Shown: positions 1 to 8,376, counted from the stretch's first letter. The stretch: DNA of 64,000 nucleotides from Bifidobacterium moukalabense DSM 27321 (GCF_000522505.1 NZ_AZMV01000007.1:124001-188000); one strand, 5' to 3'. Numbers and translations: made by a program. Notes: generated by a model from the sequence alone, not told the origin.

Positions 1-1
1 C

Positions 2-532
2 ATCTGCGGTGAGGCCGCACGTCAGTTCGTCGGATTGCAGGCGCAGTCCGTGGCCGTATTTGCGGTCTGTGTGATGACGGGCACGTTGGCGGCCTCCGTG
101 AAGACGCCGATTACTTCGATCTTGTTGGCCGTTGAGATGTCGGGTACGTTGACGCACATGCTGCCGATTGCGGCGGTGGCCTTCATCGCGCTTCTTGTCT
201 CCGACTTGCTGCGCACCAAGCCGATCTACGGTGAGTTGTTGGCGCGGTATATGAAGGCGCAAGGCATGGAGTCGAATATACCGGGCCATGTTGGCAGCGG
301 GGTGATGGAACTTCCGTTGGAGATGGGTGCCGAAGCGGATGGCAAGCGGGTACGTGACGTGGCATGGCCGTCAGGTTGCCTGATTATCGGACTGCGTCGC
401 GGCGAACGCGAGACCGTGCCGCGCGGGGATACCACATTGCGTGCCGGTGACTATCTGGTGGTGTTGTTCAGCGGCGAGGAGGAGCGTGAGGTGCGTCTCG
501 CCATGCATCGGCTGTGTGATGTCGGCCTGTGA
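2..532 (+). CDS. ClC-family chloride/proton transporter with C-terminal RCK_C domain (3' part)
   Basis: The reading frame is open from base 2, so the gene starts before the window. The visible part holds the last ClC membrane helices, including the family-typical stretch GTLAASVKTPITSILLAVEMSG, which in this family contributes to the anion path near the dimer interface. A linker and a cytosolic TrkA-C/RCK_C-like regulatory domain follow (about residues 85-175 of the visible part; LRAGDYLVVLFSG is typical of its end). ClC proteins of this build exchange anions for protons at the inner membrane. Two FluC genes follow, so a link to fluoride or general anion handling is possible, but this protein cannot be assigned to the fluoride-specific ClC-F clade from what is visible. 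Confidence 0.85.
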   Translation: MCGEAARQFVGLQAQSVAVFAVCVMTGTLAASVKTPITSILLAVEMSGTLTHMLPIAAVAFIALLVSDLLRTKPIYGELLARYMKAQGMESNIPGHVGSGVMELPLEMGAEADGKRVRDVAWPSGCLIIGLRRGERETVPRGDTTLRAGDYLVVLFSGEEEREVRLAMHRLCDVGL

Positions 533-544
533 GCGCCGTTTGCA

Positions 545-568
545 TGTCTGATTCTGGAGATTCGGACA
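545..568. repeat. Degenerate intergenic copy of the 24-bp palindrome
   Basis: This is the only copy outside a gene, 13 bp after the ClC stop codon. It matches the 24-bp palindrome but carries two substitutions, one in each arm (T at 549 and T at 561), which break pairing at two places. The rest of the gap (533-722) shows no convincing terminator or fluoride riboswitch. Confidence 0.75.
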
Positions 569-722
569 TGTGGTCGGATTGCGACATGGCAGCGTGTACA
601 CTCGTGCAATGTCAGAAAGACGGCATCTGCGGCCGGCGCATCGTTGTATGGCCCAGTCGCGAGAACGGTGTGGTTCGTGAGATCGTCTGAAAGCTTTGTG
701 GACAATAGGAAATGGGAGCGGT

Positions 723-1763
723 ATGGAATCGCAGACACGGGGCCCGTTGCATGGCGGACAAGCGGATGGCGAGTCCGAACCGCCCAAGCCGGTGAATGCA
801 GGGGAGGATCCGAATCCGGCGACGCAGTCGATCAGTGTGACCGAGGCGGCCAATGCGGACGCCCGGCCGCAAGGTGCGGCTGCGGCTCCCAATCCTCCCC
901 GGATTCCTCTCGCCCCGTTGAAGCGCGTGCAGGCGCGGTTCAATCCTCTGGCCGACGGGCTGATGTATCTGGTGGTGTTCGTCGGCGGTTTCGTCGGTGT
1001 GGGGCTTCGTCGCGTGCTTGATGTGATGATGCCGGCAGCCGAAGGGCAGCCGTTCGTGCCGGGTACATTCGTGTCGAACATGCTGGCCTGCCTTTTGTTC
1101 GCCATGCTGGTCGAATATATGACGGTCGCCTCATGGCTGCCCCGTCGCATACGCCAGATCACCAGCCGTGGCCTCGGTCTGGGATTGCTCGGGGGACTTT
1201 CCACCATGTCCGGTCTCATGCTGGAAGCCATGGAGGGAATGAGAACGCATCATGTGGCGGGTGCGTTGCTGTATCTTGCGATCAGTTTCATCGGAGGCGT
1301 GATTGCATCCGCGATGAGTGTCGGGCTTATGCAGTTGCTGCTTGCGCGGCGCACGCGCAGAACCGTACGTGAGGCATTGCAGGTGTCCGATTCTCCAGAA
1401 TCGGACACTCAGGAGGCCGGCAGACGCTCACGGTTGTCCGATTCTGGCGAATCGGACAAATTGGCGGCGCAGGACGCCCCGCCCGAGGGGTATATGCAGG
1501 TGAAAGTGGCCGATGCGGCGCATTCCGCCGCGCAGGCCGCGTTGGAAGCGGCTGCGGCGGCGCAGGCGGCGGCGACCACCGCGGCACAGGCCGCACAGTC
1601 CGAATCCTTGGAATCGCAAGAATCCCCGGTGCTGGCGGAGCTTGCCGGCGTGACGCGGCGGGACAATCCTGCGCCTTCCGAGGATTTGCCGAGTTTCGAG
1701 CCCAAGCCGGTCACTGCGGAGATTCCGTTGGTCGCCGATCCGACCACGGGGGAGGTACGTTGA
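723..1763 (+). CDS. crcB: FluC/CrcB-type fluoride channel subunit with long N- and C-terminal tails
   Basis: FluC proteins are small four-helix dual-topology dimers that leak fluoride out of the cell. The FluC core lies at about residues 75-215 (GGFVGVGLRR near the first helix, then GLLGGLSTMSG). The usual phenylalanine box after the GG motif (TTFSTF in most members) reads STMSGL here, so this subunit may supply only half of a heteromeric pore. The core sits between a roughly 70-residue Pro/Ala-rich N-tail and a roughly 130-residue C-tail. The C-tail begins with a pair of the in-frame palindromes (residues 221-245) and continues as an Ala-rich helix. With 346 residues it is almost three times the usual length. 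The start at 723 follows GGGAGCGG. The next FluC gene overlaps its stop codon. Confidence 0.8.
   Translation: MESQTRGPLHGGQADGESEPPKPVNAGEDPNPATQSISVTEAANADARPQGAAAAPNPPRIPLAPLKRVQARFNPLADGLMYLVVFVGGFVGVGLRRVLDVMMPAAEGQPFVPGTFVSNMLACLLFAMLVEYMTVASWLPRRIRQITSRGLGLGLLGGLSTMSGLMLEAMEGMRTHHVAGALLYLAISFIGGVIASAMSVGLMQLLLARRTRRTVREALQVSDSPESDTQEAGRRSRLSDSGESDKLAAQDAPPEGYMQVKVADAAHSAAQAALEAAAAAQAAATTAAQAAQSESLESQESPVLAELAGVTRRDNPAPSEDLPSFEPKPVTAEIPLVADPTTGEVR
1384..1458. repeat. Paired in-frame palindrome unit (75 bp) in crcB tail
   Basis: Palindromes at 1384-1407 and 1435-1458 are separated by 27 nt. They encode VSDSPESD and LSDSGESD in the cytosolic or external tail just after the FluC core, where extra residues would be tolerated. 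Confidence 0.95.
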
Positions 1764-2131
1764 TGATCTGGATGCTCTGTTTCTTCGGCGGTATCGGGGC
1801 CATGGCACGTTATGTGCTTGACGTGTCGATTCAGCGCAGCTGGAATCGTTCCTTTCCGTTGTCGACGCTGGTGATCAACGGCGTCGCCTCGTTGTGTGCG
1901 GGCGTTGCGATGATGTCGTATTATGCGCAGTCGGTGGATTCCGACACCGTCATGCTGTTTTTGGTTGGCTTCCTAGGCGGTTTTTCCACGTTTTCGACGG
2001 CCATCAACGAGTTGCTGTCGCTGATTCGCAAGAAGCGTTTTGTGATGGCGTTGGGATATGGTGTGGCGACGGTCGCGGTGCCGCTGGTCTGCATCGCGTT
2101 GGGTCTTGGACTGGCTTCGTTCGCCCGCTGA
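1763..2131 (+). CDS. crcB: FluC/CrcB fluoride channel, canonical subunit
   Basis: At 122 residues this has the normal FluC size and four predicted membrane helices. It keeps the signature GGIGAMARY in helix 1, the asparagine of helix 2 (VINGVAS) and the phenylalanine-box region GGFSTFSTAINE. The start ATG at 1763 shares its A with the TGA of the preceding FluC gene (TGATG), with GGAGG at 1751-1755 inside that gene, so the two are translationally coupled and probably form a heterodimer as in many Gram-positive bacteria. The role is passive fluoride export. No fluoride riboswitch was recognised upstream of the pair. Confidence 0.93.
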   Translation: MIWMLCFFGGIGAMARYVLDVSIQRSWNRSFPLSTLVINGVASLCAGVAMMSYYAQSVDSDTVMLFLVGFLGGFSTFSTAINELLSLIRKKRFVMALGYGVATVAVPLVCIALGLGLASFAR

Positions 2132-2133
2132 CG

Positions 2134-2185
2134 CGAATGCCTGCCCGAATGCCTGCCGACGTGCGCATCGGAGCGCATCGGAGCG
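2134..2185. repeat. Two short tandem duplications after the crcB stop
   Basis: A 12-bp unit (CGAATGCCTGCC) is repeated at 2134-2145 and 2146-2157, starting 3 bp after the stop codon. A 10-bp unit (GCGCATCGGA) follows at 2163-2172 and 2173-2182. The remainder of the 297-bp gap to livH shows nothing else that I can identify. Confidence 0.8.
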
Positions 2186-2428
2186 TGTCGAGACCGCCGA
2201 AATCCGGCGAACCTCCGTTGCGCCGTCCGCGGTCGCATTCCGTTCCTCGGCGGCGTCTTCGGCCATTTCGGCGCCCCGGTCGACTCATTCTGCGGGACTT
2301 TCCGTTGGCTTCCCCGCGTAATTTTCGTGTTACGACTCCGGCGCGAGGGTAACCTTCCGGAAATCTGAGCGCAACTGAGAACGCCGTTTCTTCTCCTACG
2401 TTGTGGAAGCAACAAGAGAGGAAATCCT

Positions 2429-3850
2429 ATGACAGCCGTATCTCATATCGCACGGCATCGTCGATCGGGAATCGTAATACTGTGTTCGATCTTCGCCGCT
2501 CTTTCGATGCTTTTCGTACTACCGCCTGATTCAGCCATGGCCGCCGATGCCGTTGACGTCTGCAATCCGACTTCCGACAACGGTTGCGTCAACGGCATTC
2601 TGCAGGATGCCGACAAGAAGGCGATTCCGGACGTAACCGTGAAGCTTTCTGGTGAGGAAGAGGCGGAAACGAAGACCGACGCCGACGGCAAGTGGGCGTT
2701 TTCGGTCAAGGATGATGGCGATTACACCGTCACCATCGACGAATCCGTGGCCGAGGAACACGGTCTGCAGTCGAGCAGCGCCACGGTGACCATCAAGAAG
2801 GCCAGCTTCGACAAGCAGCGTTGCGTGGTCCGCTTCGACCAGGCCAACGATTCCGCGGCTTCCGGCAGCGCAGGCTCCGGCAGCGCGGGATCCGGCTCGA
2901 CCCAATCCGATTCCGGCAGCTCCGGCACCGACTCGGGCGCCGCGACGACGAAGAAGTCCGGTTCCAACATCGGTAAGCGCATCTGGCAGCAGCTTTACTC
3001 CGGCATCATCTTCGGCCTGATGCTCGGCCTGATGTCGGTCGGCATGAACCTCGTGTACGGCACCACCGGCCTGCAGTCGTTCTCGCACGGTGAGCAGGTC
3101 ACGCTCGGCGGCCTCATGGCGTACGTCGGCACGCAGATGTTGCATATGCCGTTGGTCGTCTCCGCGATCTTCGCCATCGTGATCGGTGCGGTCACCGGCC
3201 TGATTCAGAACGAGATCGTGTGGAGCCCGCTACGCCGTCGCCACGTCGGCACCATGCAGCAGATGATCGTCACCATCGGTCTGTCGATGGCGCTGCAGTA
3301 TACGTTCCAGTTCTTCTTCGGCGGCGACATCAAGGGCATTGTCAAGTCGGTGCCGGACAGCTTCCAGCTGGGGCCGATCACGACCGATGCGCCGACGCTG
3401 ATCTCCGCCTTGATCGCGATTCTTGTGATCGTCGGCGTCACGCTGTTCCTATACAAGACCCGGCTTGGCCGCGCGACGCGAGCCGTGTCCGACAATTCCG
3501 CGCTGGCCGCCGCCTCCGGCATCAACGTGGACCAGGTGGTGCGCGTGGTGTGGGTCCTGGCATGCGCCATGGCCGCCCTGTCCGGCGTGCTGCTCGGCGT
3601 CTATCTCAACGGCATTTCCTGGAATACCGGCGCGACGCTGATCCTGCTGATGTTCGCGGCCGTGACCCTTGGCGGTCTCGGCACTGCCAACGGCGCGCTC
3701 ATCGGCTCGCTGGTCATCGGCATCGTGGCGGACATGAGCTCTCTGGTCATTCCCAACGACATGCGTTACGCCAGCGCGCTGGCAATCCTCATCATCGTTC
3801 TGCTGGTGCGTCCGCAGGGCATCTTCGGCAAACAGCAAAGGGTGGGCTGA
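2429..3850 (+). CDS. livH: Branched-chain amino acid ABC permease LivH with N-terminal extracytoplasmic domain
   Basis: Residues about 175-473 are a normal LivH permease (YSGIIFGLMLGLMSVGMNL at its start; VRPQGIFGK at its end), one of two membrane subunits of a hydrophobic amino acid importer. Ahead of it lie a secretion signal (residues 1-39, ending AMA), a small beta-rich domain (about 46-125) and a flexible Ser/Gly linker (about 128-160). The small domain has the look of a carboxypeptidase-regulatory/Cna-B fold (ADKKAIPDVTVKLSG, then TKTDADGKWAFSV). LivH is usually near 300 residues, so the extra 175 are notable. The start at 2429 follows AAGAGAGGAAA. It is the first gene of livHMGF and lies 3 bp before livM. 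Confidence 0.92.
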   Translation: MTAVSHIARHRRSGIVILCSIFAALSMLFVLPPDSAMAADAVDVCNPTSDNGCVNGILQDADKKAIPDVTVKLSGEEEAETKTDADGKWAFSVKDDGDYTVTIDESVAEEHGLQSSSATVTIKKASFDKQRCVVRFDQANDSAASGSAGSGSAGSGSTQSDSGSSGTDSGAATTKKSGSNIGKRIWQQLYSGIIFGLMLGLMSVGMNLVYGTTGLQSFSHGEQVTLGGLMAYVGTQMLHMPLVVSAIFAIVIGAVTGLIQNEIVWSPLRRRHVGTMQQMIVTIGLSMALQYTFQFFFGGDIKGIVKSVPDSFQLGPITTDAPTLISALIAILVIVGVTLFLYKTRLGRATRAVSDNSALAAASGINVDQVVRVVWVLACAMAALSGVLLGVYLNGISWNTGATLILLMFAAVTLGGLGTANGALIGSLVIGIVADMSSLVIPNDMRYASALAILIIVLLVRPQGIFGKQQRVG

Positions 3851-3853
3851 TTC

Positions 3854-4837
3854 ATGGACATCATGACTATCATCTCCAATGCGGCGGGCGAGCTGATCGC
3901 CCCGACCACCGCGGCATACGTACTCGCCGCCATCGGTCTGAACATTCACTTCGGCATGACGGGCCTGATGAACATGGGCCAGGCAGGCTTCATGCTGCTC
4001 GGCGCCTACGGGTTCGCGGTCACGCAGTCGATGGGCTGCAACCTGTTCGCCTCCGTATGCGCGGCGCTCGCGCTGGCCGTGATATACGCGCTGCTGCTGG
4101 GCATCCCGACGCTGAAGCTCGGTCCCGACTATCTGGCCATGGTCACGTTGGCGGCCGCGGAGATCATCCGCATCATCGGCCGCTCCACGGCCATGACGAA
4201 TCTCACGGGCGGATCCGCAGGCATCTCCCCGCAGGATTTCACGGAGAAGTTCGAGGCGCTCTCCCCGCTGCCCGATGGTTCGACCACGTTCCTGCTGTGG
4301 ACCTACAGCAACAACATCGCGAACTCCTGGTGGCTGCGCATCGTGGCCTGGATTCTCGTGGCCATCGCCGCCTTCCTGTGCTGGCGCTGGTTCCACTCGC
4401 CGTGGGGCCGTGTGCTCAAGGGCATCCGTGAGGATGAGAACGCGATCCGCTCGCTCGGCAAACCGGTTACGAAGTACAAGATGGAGTCGCTGATCCTCGG
4501 CGGTCTGTTCGGTGCGCTGGCCGGCATCATCTTCGTGCTGCCGCGTTCCGTGCAGCCGGATTCGCTTGGCCGCACCGTCACGTTCTACGTGTGGACGATT
4601 CTGCTGCTCGGCGGCGCCGCGACGATTCTCGGCCCGGTGCTCGGCTCATGCGTGCTGTGGGTGCTGCTCACCTTCGTCAAGGAGGTCATGCGCAACACCG
4701 TTCCCGAAACCCTGATTACCTCCAATCAGATCGAAGCCCTCGGCTGGGTGATCGTCGGCGTCGCGCTGATGTGCCTGGTGATCTTCAGGCCGCAAGGCTT
4801 GTTGGGTGACCGAAAGGAGTTGGCTTTCCATGCCTGA
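3854..4837 (+). CDS. livM: Branched-chain amino acid ABC permease LivM
   Basis: This is the second membrane subunit of the importer, 327 residues long, which is usual for LivM. It has the early NIHFGMTGLMNMGQAGFM motif typical of the family, the cytosolic coupling region WGRVLKGIREDENAIRSLGK that contacts the ATPases, and the common C-terminal IFRPQGLLGDRKE. It should pair with LivH to form the amino acid pathway. The start at 3854 is only 3 bp after livH, with a GTGG-rich Shine-Dalgarno inside the livH end. Its last 8 bases overlap the livG start region, so the operon is tightly coupled. Confidence 0.95.
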   Translation: MDIMTIISNAAGELIAPTTAAYVLAAIGLNIHFGMTGLMNMGQAGFMLLGAYGFAVTQSMGCNLFASVCAALALAVIYALLLGIPTLKLGPDYLAMVTLAAAEIIRIIGRSTAMTNLTGGSAGISPQDFTEKFEALSPLPDGSTTFLLWTYSNNIANSWWLRIVAWILVAIAAFLCWRWFHSPWGRVLKGIREDENAIRSLGKPVTKYKMESLILGGLFGALAGIIFVLPRSVQPDSLGRTVTFYVWTILLLGGAATILGPVLGSCVLWVLLTFVKEVMRNTVPETLITSNQIEALGWVIVGVALMCLVIFRPQGLLGDRKELAFHA

Positions 4838-5801
4838 TACAACGAACATCTCCCAGCCTGGCGTTCCGTTCCACGACCTCGCGAAGTGGGCCACCAAGGC
4901 TCCGGAAGGCGAGACGCTCATCTCCACCGCCTACGGCGACAAAGTCACCGAAGACCTGAAATTCGTGGAGAACAAGCCCGGCGTGCACAAGCCGGACCCG
5001 ATTCTGATCGCCGACAACGTGACCCGCAGATTCGGTGGCATGACCGCCGTCGATGTGGACCACTTCGAAATCGAACGGCATGGCATCACCGCCCTGATCG
5101 GCCCGAACGGCGCCGGCAAAACCACGTTCTTCAATCTGATGACCGGCTTCGATACGCCGAATACGGGCACGTGGCAGTTCGATGGCAAGGACATGGCCCA
5201 CGTGCAGCCCGAAAAGGTGGCGCGTATGGGCATGGTCCGTACGTTCCAGCTGACGAAGGTCATGAGTCGCCTGACCGTGCTCGACAATATGCTGCTCGGC
5301 GCGCCCGTGCAGCCGGGCGAGGGCATGTTCCGTGCGTTGTTTCCCGGAATGTGGAAGCGCCAGGAGAAGGAGAACGTCGAGAAGGCGGAGGCGTTGCTGG
5401 AGCGCTTTCTGCTGATCAAGAAGAAGGATGATTATGCGGGTGCGCTTTCCGGCGGCCAGCGCAAGCTGCTGGAGATGGCGCGTGCGCTGATGTCGGATCC
5501 GCAGCTGGTGATGCTCGACGAGCCGATGGCTGGTGTGAACCCGGCATTGAAGCAGTCGCTGCTCGACCACATCATGGCGTTGCGTGAGGAGGGCACCACG
5601 GTGCTGTTCGTGGAGCATGACATCAATATGGTGCGCCATATCGCCGATTGGGTCACCGTCATGGCCGAAGGCAAGATCGTGGCCGAGGGCCAGCCGAAGT
5701 CCGTGATGAGCGATCCCGCGGTGATCGACGCCTATCTGGGCGCGCATGCCAATATCGACCTTGGTGACGATTCCGTACTCGAAGATTTGAAAGAGGCCTG
5801 A
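4830..5801 (+). CDS. livG: Branched-chain amino acid ABC transporter ATPase LivG
   Basis: One of the two ATPases that drive the importer. The nucleotide-binding domain starts near residue 58 with Walker A GPNGAGKTT at 91-99, signature LSGGQRKLLEMARAL and Walker B LVMLDEP, followed by the H-loop region LFVEHD. A leader of about 57 residues before the ATPase core is longer than usual for LivG; it is hydrophilic and of unknown role. The ATG at 4830 is chosen because AAAGGAG lies just upstream. The gene overlaps livM by 8 bp and ends 1 bp before livF. Confidence 0.95.
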   Translation: MPDTTNISQPGVPFHDLAKWATKAPEGETLISTAYGDKVTEDLKFVENKPGVHKPDPILIADNVTRRFGGMTAVDVDHFEIERHGITALIGPNGAGKTTFFNLMTGFDTPNTGTWQFDGKDMAHVQPEKVARMGMVRTFQLTKVMSRLTVLDNMLLGAPVQPGEGMFRALFPGMWKRQEKENVEKAEALLERFLLIKKKDDYAGALSGGQRKLLEMARALMSDPQLVMLDEPMAGVNPALKQSLLDHIMALREEGTTVLFVEHDINMVRHIADWVTVMAEGKIVAEGQPKSVMSDPAVIDAYLGAHANIDLGDDSVLEDLKEA

Positions 5802-5802
5802 G

Positions 5803-6762
5803 ATGAACGATAACGCAACCGTCGCCAATCCGGCCGGTTTGTCCGATTCTCCCGAATCGGACATCCAGACGGGAAATCCGGTGGGTTCCGTGTCCGATTC
5901 TGGAGAATCGGACATCCGTGGAATGAATTTCGGGTCCCAGATGTCCGATTCACCAGAATCGGACACTCAGGGCGGGAAGGAGCGTCTGACCCGCGCCCAG
6001 ATCCATGTGGGCGAGCCGGCGGGCGAACCCCTGCTTGACGCGGTCGACCTGGTCGCCGGATACATTCCCGGCGTGAATATCCTCAACGGCGCATCCCTTA
6101 CCCTGCATGAGGGTGAGATCGTCGGCATCATCGGCCCGAACGGCGCCGGCAAGTCCACGCTCCTGAAGTCGCTGTTCGGCTTGGTGCATATCCATTCCGG
6201 CAAGCTCCTGCTCAAGGGCGAGGACATCACCAACCTGCGCGCCGACAAGCTGGTCTCCCGCGGCGTCGGATTCGTGCCGCAGACCGAGAACGTGTTCCCG
6301 AGCCTGACCATCGCGGAAAACATGCATATGGGCGCATTCCAGGCGCCGAAGCTGTTCAACGAGCGTTTCGACTATGTATGCTCCATCTTCCCCAAGCTGG
6401 GGCAGCGCAGGAATCAACTCGCCGGACAGCTTTCCGGCGGCGAACGCCAGATGGTGGCCATGGCCCGCGCCCTTATGATGAAGCCGTCCGTGCTGTTGCT
6501 CGACGAACCTTCCGCAGGTCTGTCGCCGATGCTGCAGGATGAGACCTTCATCCGCGTGCGCCAGGTCAACAAGGCCGGCGTCTCCGTGATCATCGTCGAG
6601 CAGAACGCCCGCCGCTGCCTGCAGATCTGCGATCGCGGCTATGTGCTCGACCAGGGCCGCAACGCTTATTCGGGCAAGGGCCGTGACCTGATGGAGGATC
6701 CGAAGGTCATCTCCCTGTACCTCGGCAATCTGGAGGAGGAGGTCCAGGAGGAGGGCAGGTAG
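5803..6762 (+). CDS. livF: Branched-chain amino acid ABC transporter ATPase LivF with repeat-bearing N-tail
   Basis: The second importer ATPase. The core begins near residue 77, with Walker A GPNGAGKST at 111-119, signature LSGGERQMVAMARAL and Walker B VLLLDEP. LivF is normally about 235-245 residues; this one has 319 because of a roughly 75-residue N-terminal extension holding three SDSxESD peptides (residues 13-54) from three regularly spaced palindromes. The start ATG at 5803 is 1 bp after the livG stop. No other ATG with a good Shine-Dalgarno lies after the repeats before the ATPase core. A strong stem-loop follows at 6776. Confidence 0.94.
   Translation: MNDNATVANPAGLSDSPESDIQTGNPVGSVSDSGESDIRGMNFGSQMSDSPESDTQGGKERLTRAQIHVGEPAGEPLLDAVDLVAGYIPGVNILNGASLTLHEGEIVGIIGPNGAGKSTLLKSLFGLVHIHSGKLLLKGEDITNLRADKLVSRGVGFVPQTENVFPSLTIAENMHMGAFQAPKLFNERFDYVCSIFPKLGQRRNQLAGQLSGGERQMVAMARALMMKPSVLLLDEPSAGLSPMLQDETFIRVRQVNKAGVSVIIVEQNARRCLQICDRGYVLDQGRNAYSGKGRDLMEDPKVISLYLGNLEEEVQEEGR
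5840..5965. repeat. Triplet palindrome array in the livF N-terminal tail
   Basis: Palindromes lie at 5840-5863, 5891-5914 and 5942-5965, with both gaps exactly 27 nt, so the repeat period is 51 nt (17 codons). The second intervener can be aligned with the one at 16004-16030 (shared TGGAA..GAATTT..G..GTC.CAG pattern). The array superficially looks like a three-repeat CRISPR but is entirely coding. Confidence 0.95.
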
Positions 6763-6775
6763 TCCCGTCCCGCAC

Positions 6776-6815
6776 AGCCGCCGGCGTTCCGGAGCCCATG
6801 GCCACGCCGGCGGCT
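6776..6815 (+). terminator. Stem-loop after livHMGF
   Basis: A perfect 12-bp inverted repeat (AGCCGCCGGCGT at 6776-6787 with its complement at 6804-6815) closes a 16-nt loop. There is no clear U-tract. It may reduce read-through into, or protect the 3' end of, the livHMGF message. Confidence 0.65.
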
Positions 6816-7023
6816 CGACCATGCCTGAAAACCAGTGAAAATCCCTGTGTTTCCAACAGTTTTCGGACTTCATCTCAGGTTAACTTCATGCACACACTTT
6901 CGGTTTGCGGGGTTTCTATATTCCGAAGTAAAGATTGCGAACGGTCGGGAGCAGTCACGATGATCGCAGTCGTCACCAAGGGTTCGGCATTCGGTCGGAT
7001 CAAGAGAGGAAATGGTGATTCGC

Positions 7024-8316
7024 ATGAAGCATATCAACATGAGGAGTATGAGGAAGCTGTCGATTACGACGACCGCCATGGTTGCCGCCGCAGTGATGTC
7101 GCTCGCCGGTTGCGGCTCGAGTTCCAGCGGTTCCAGCAGCTCGGCGAGCGCGTCCGATTCCAGCGCCAAGACCACCAAGTTCGTGCTTGGCGGTCTGTGG
7201 CCGGAAACCGGTTCCCTGGCCTACCTGGCGCCGCCTGAGCTGGCTGCCGAGAAGCTGGCGGTCAAGGACATCAACGATGCCGGCGGTGTGCTGGGCAATG
7301 ACGTCACCACCGTCGACGCCGACACCTCGGACGCGGACCATGCCGACCAGAACACCTCCGCCGCGCAGTCCGTGCTCAGCAAGAACCCGTCGTTCATCAT
7401 CGGCCCGGCTTCCAGCTCCGTGGTCAAGAACACCTACAAGTCCATCACCTCGCAGAACATTCCGATGCTGTCGATGGGCGCCACTTCGGCCAGTTTCTCC
7501 GGATTGTCCGACTACTTCTTCCGCACCGTCGCCCCCGATACCGTGCAGGGCGCCGTGCTCGGCAACGTGATCGCCCAGGATGGCGTGCAGAAGCTCGCCG
7601 TCGCGGTCTTCAACGACGAATACGGCACCGGCCTGCGCGACACCATCATCAAGACCGCCGGTGAGGCCGGCGTCGATGTGGTCTACGGCGAGAAGGATAC
7701 CTTCGACCCGACCGAAACCAACTTCGCCTCCATCGCCACCGCGATCAAGGCCTCCGATGCGGATGCCACGCTGGTGATCGCCTTCGACCAGACCAAGCCG
7801 CTGCTCAAGGCCCTCGCCTCCGCCGGCGTCGACATGCACAAGCTGTATTTCGTCGATGGCAACACCTCCGATTATTCCAGCGAACTTGATGCCGGCCTGC
7901 TCGAGGGATCGAAGGGCACCATTCCCGGCACCAATCCGTCCGACGACTTCGTCAAGCGTCTTGAGTCCACGGGCGTGGACCTGAAGAACACCACCACCTA
8001 CGGTGCCGAAACCTATGATGGCATCATTCTCGCGGCCCTCGCCGCGCAGAAGGGCGGCAGCGCCGACGGCAAGACCATCCAGGCCAACATGGCGGCGGTC
8101 TCCGGTGCGAACGGCGGCGAGAAGTGCGATTCCTACAAGGCCTGCGTGGCCCTGCTCAAGGACGGCAAGGAGATCCAGTACTCCGGACAGACCGGCATCG
8201 GGCCGTTCAACAAGAACAACGATCCGAGCTCCGCGAACATCGGCGTCTACACCTTCGACGGCGACAACAAACCGGTCTTCGACCACACCCAGTCCGGCGA
8301 CGTTCCGACTGACTGA
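7024..8316 (+). CDS. Branched-chain/hydrophobic amino acid-binding lipoprotein (first of tandem pair)
   Basis: This is the extracellular receptor expected for LivHMGF. A lipoprotein signal (basic start, hydrophobic stretch, lipobox LAGC near residue 30) anchors it by the lipidated cysteine; a Ser-rich linker precedes a type 1 periplasmic-binding (Leu/Ile/Val-binding) domain beginning FVLGGLWPETGSLAYL. The family's NDAGGVLG and FIIGPASS motifs are present. The start is uncertain: ATG 7012, GTG 7015 and ATG 7024 are in frame after AGAGAGGA, and I chose 7024 because it gives the most normal signal peptide. The 260-bp gap after livF suggests its own promoter. The following gene is a close paralogue. 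Confidence 0.9.
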   Translation: MKHINMRSMRKLSITTTAMVAAAVMSLAGCGSSSSGSSSSASASDSSAKTTKFVLGGLWPETGSLAYLAPPELAAEKLAVKDINDAGGVLGNDVTTVDADTSDADHADQNTSAAQSVLSKNPSFIIGPASSSVVKNTYKSITSQNIPMLSMGATSASFSGLSDYFFRTVAPDTVQGAVLGNVIAQDGVQKLAVAVFNDEYGTGLRDTIIKTAGEAGVDVVYGEKDTFDPTETNFASIATAIKASDADATLVIAFDQTKPLLKALASAGVDMHKLYFVDGNTSDYSSELDAGLLEGSKGTIPGTNPSDDFVKRLESTGVDLKNTTTYGAETYDGIILAALAAQKGGSADGKTIQANMAAVSGANGGEKCDSYKACVALLKDGKEIQYSGQTGIGPFNKNNDPSSANIGVYTFDGDNKPVFDHTQSGDVPTD

Positions 8317-8376
8317 CGGCAGGTTTTGACGGTGGCCGGCGAACGTGGGATGCACGGCCGCCATCGGACCCCAATC

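Noticed and set aside
533..722. Fluoride riboswitch before the FluC pair
   Set aside because: I looked for the crcB motif pseudoknot layout and found no convincing match; the region holds only the degenerate palindrome and the ribosome site.
371..1231. Minus-strand 286-codon open frame
   Set aside because: It is antisense to the ClC and FluC genes, has no family motif, and results from high GC and the stop-free palindromes.
3449..4396. Long minus-strand frame opposite livH/livM
   Set aside because: Composition is His/Arg/Gly-rich, typical of antisense of membrane-protein codons; the livHMGF genes on the plus strand are certain.
5840..5965. CRISPR array
   Set aside because: Repeats and constant 27-nt gaps fit the pattern, but the stretch is an uninterrupted part of livF, interveners are related to those at other loci, and no cas gene is present.
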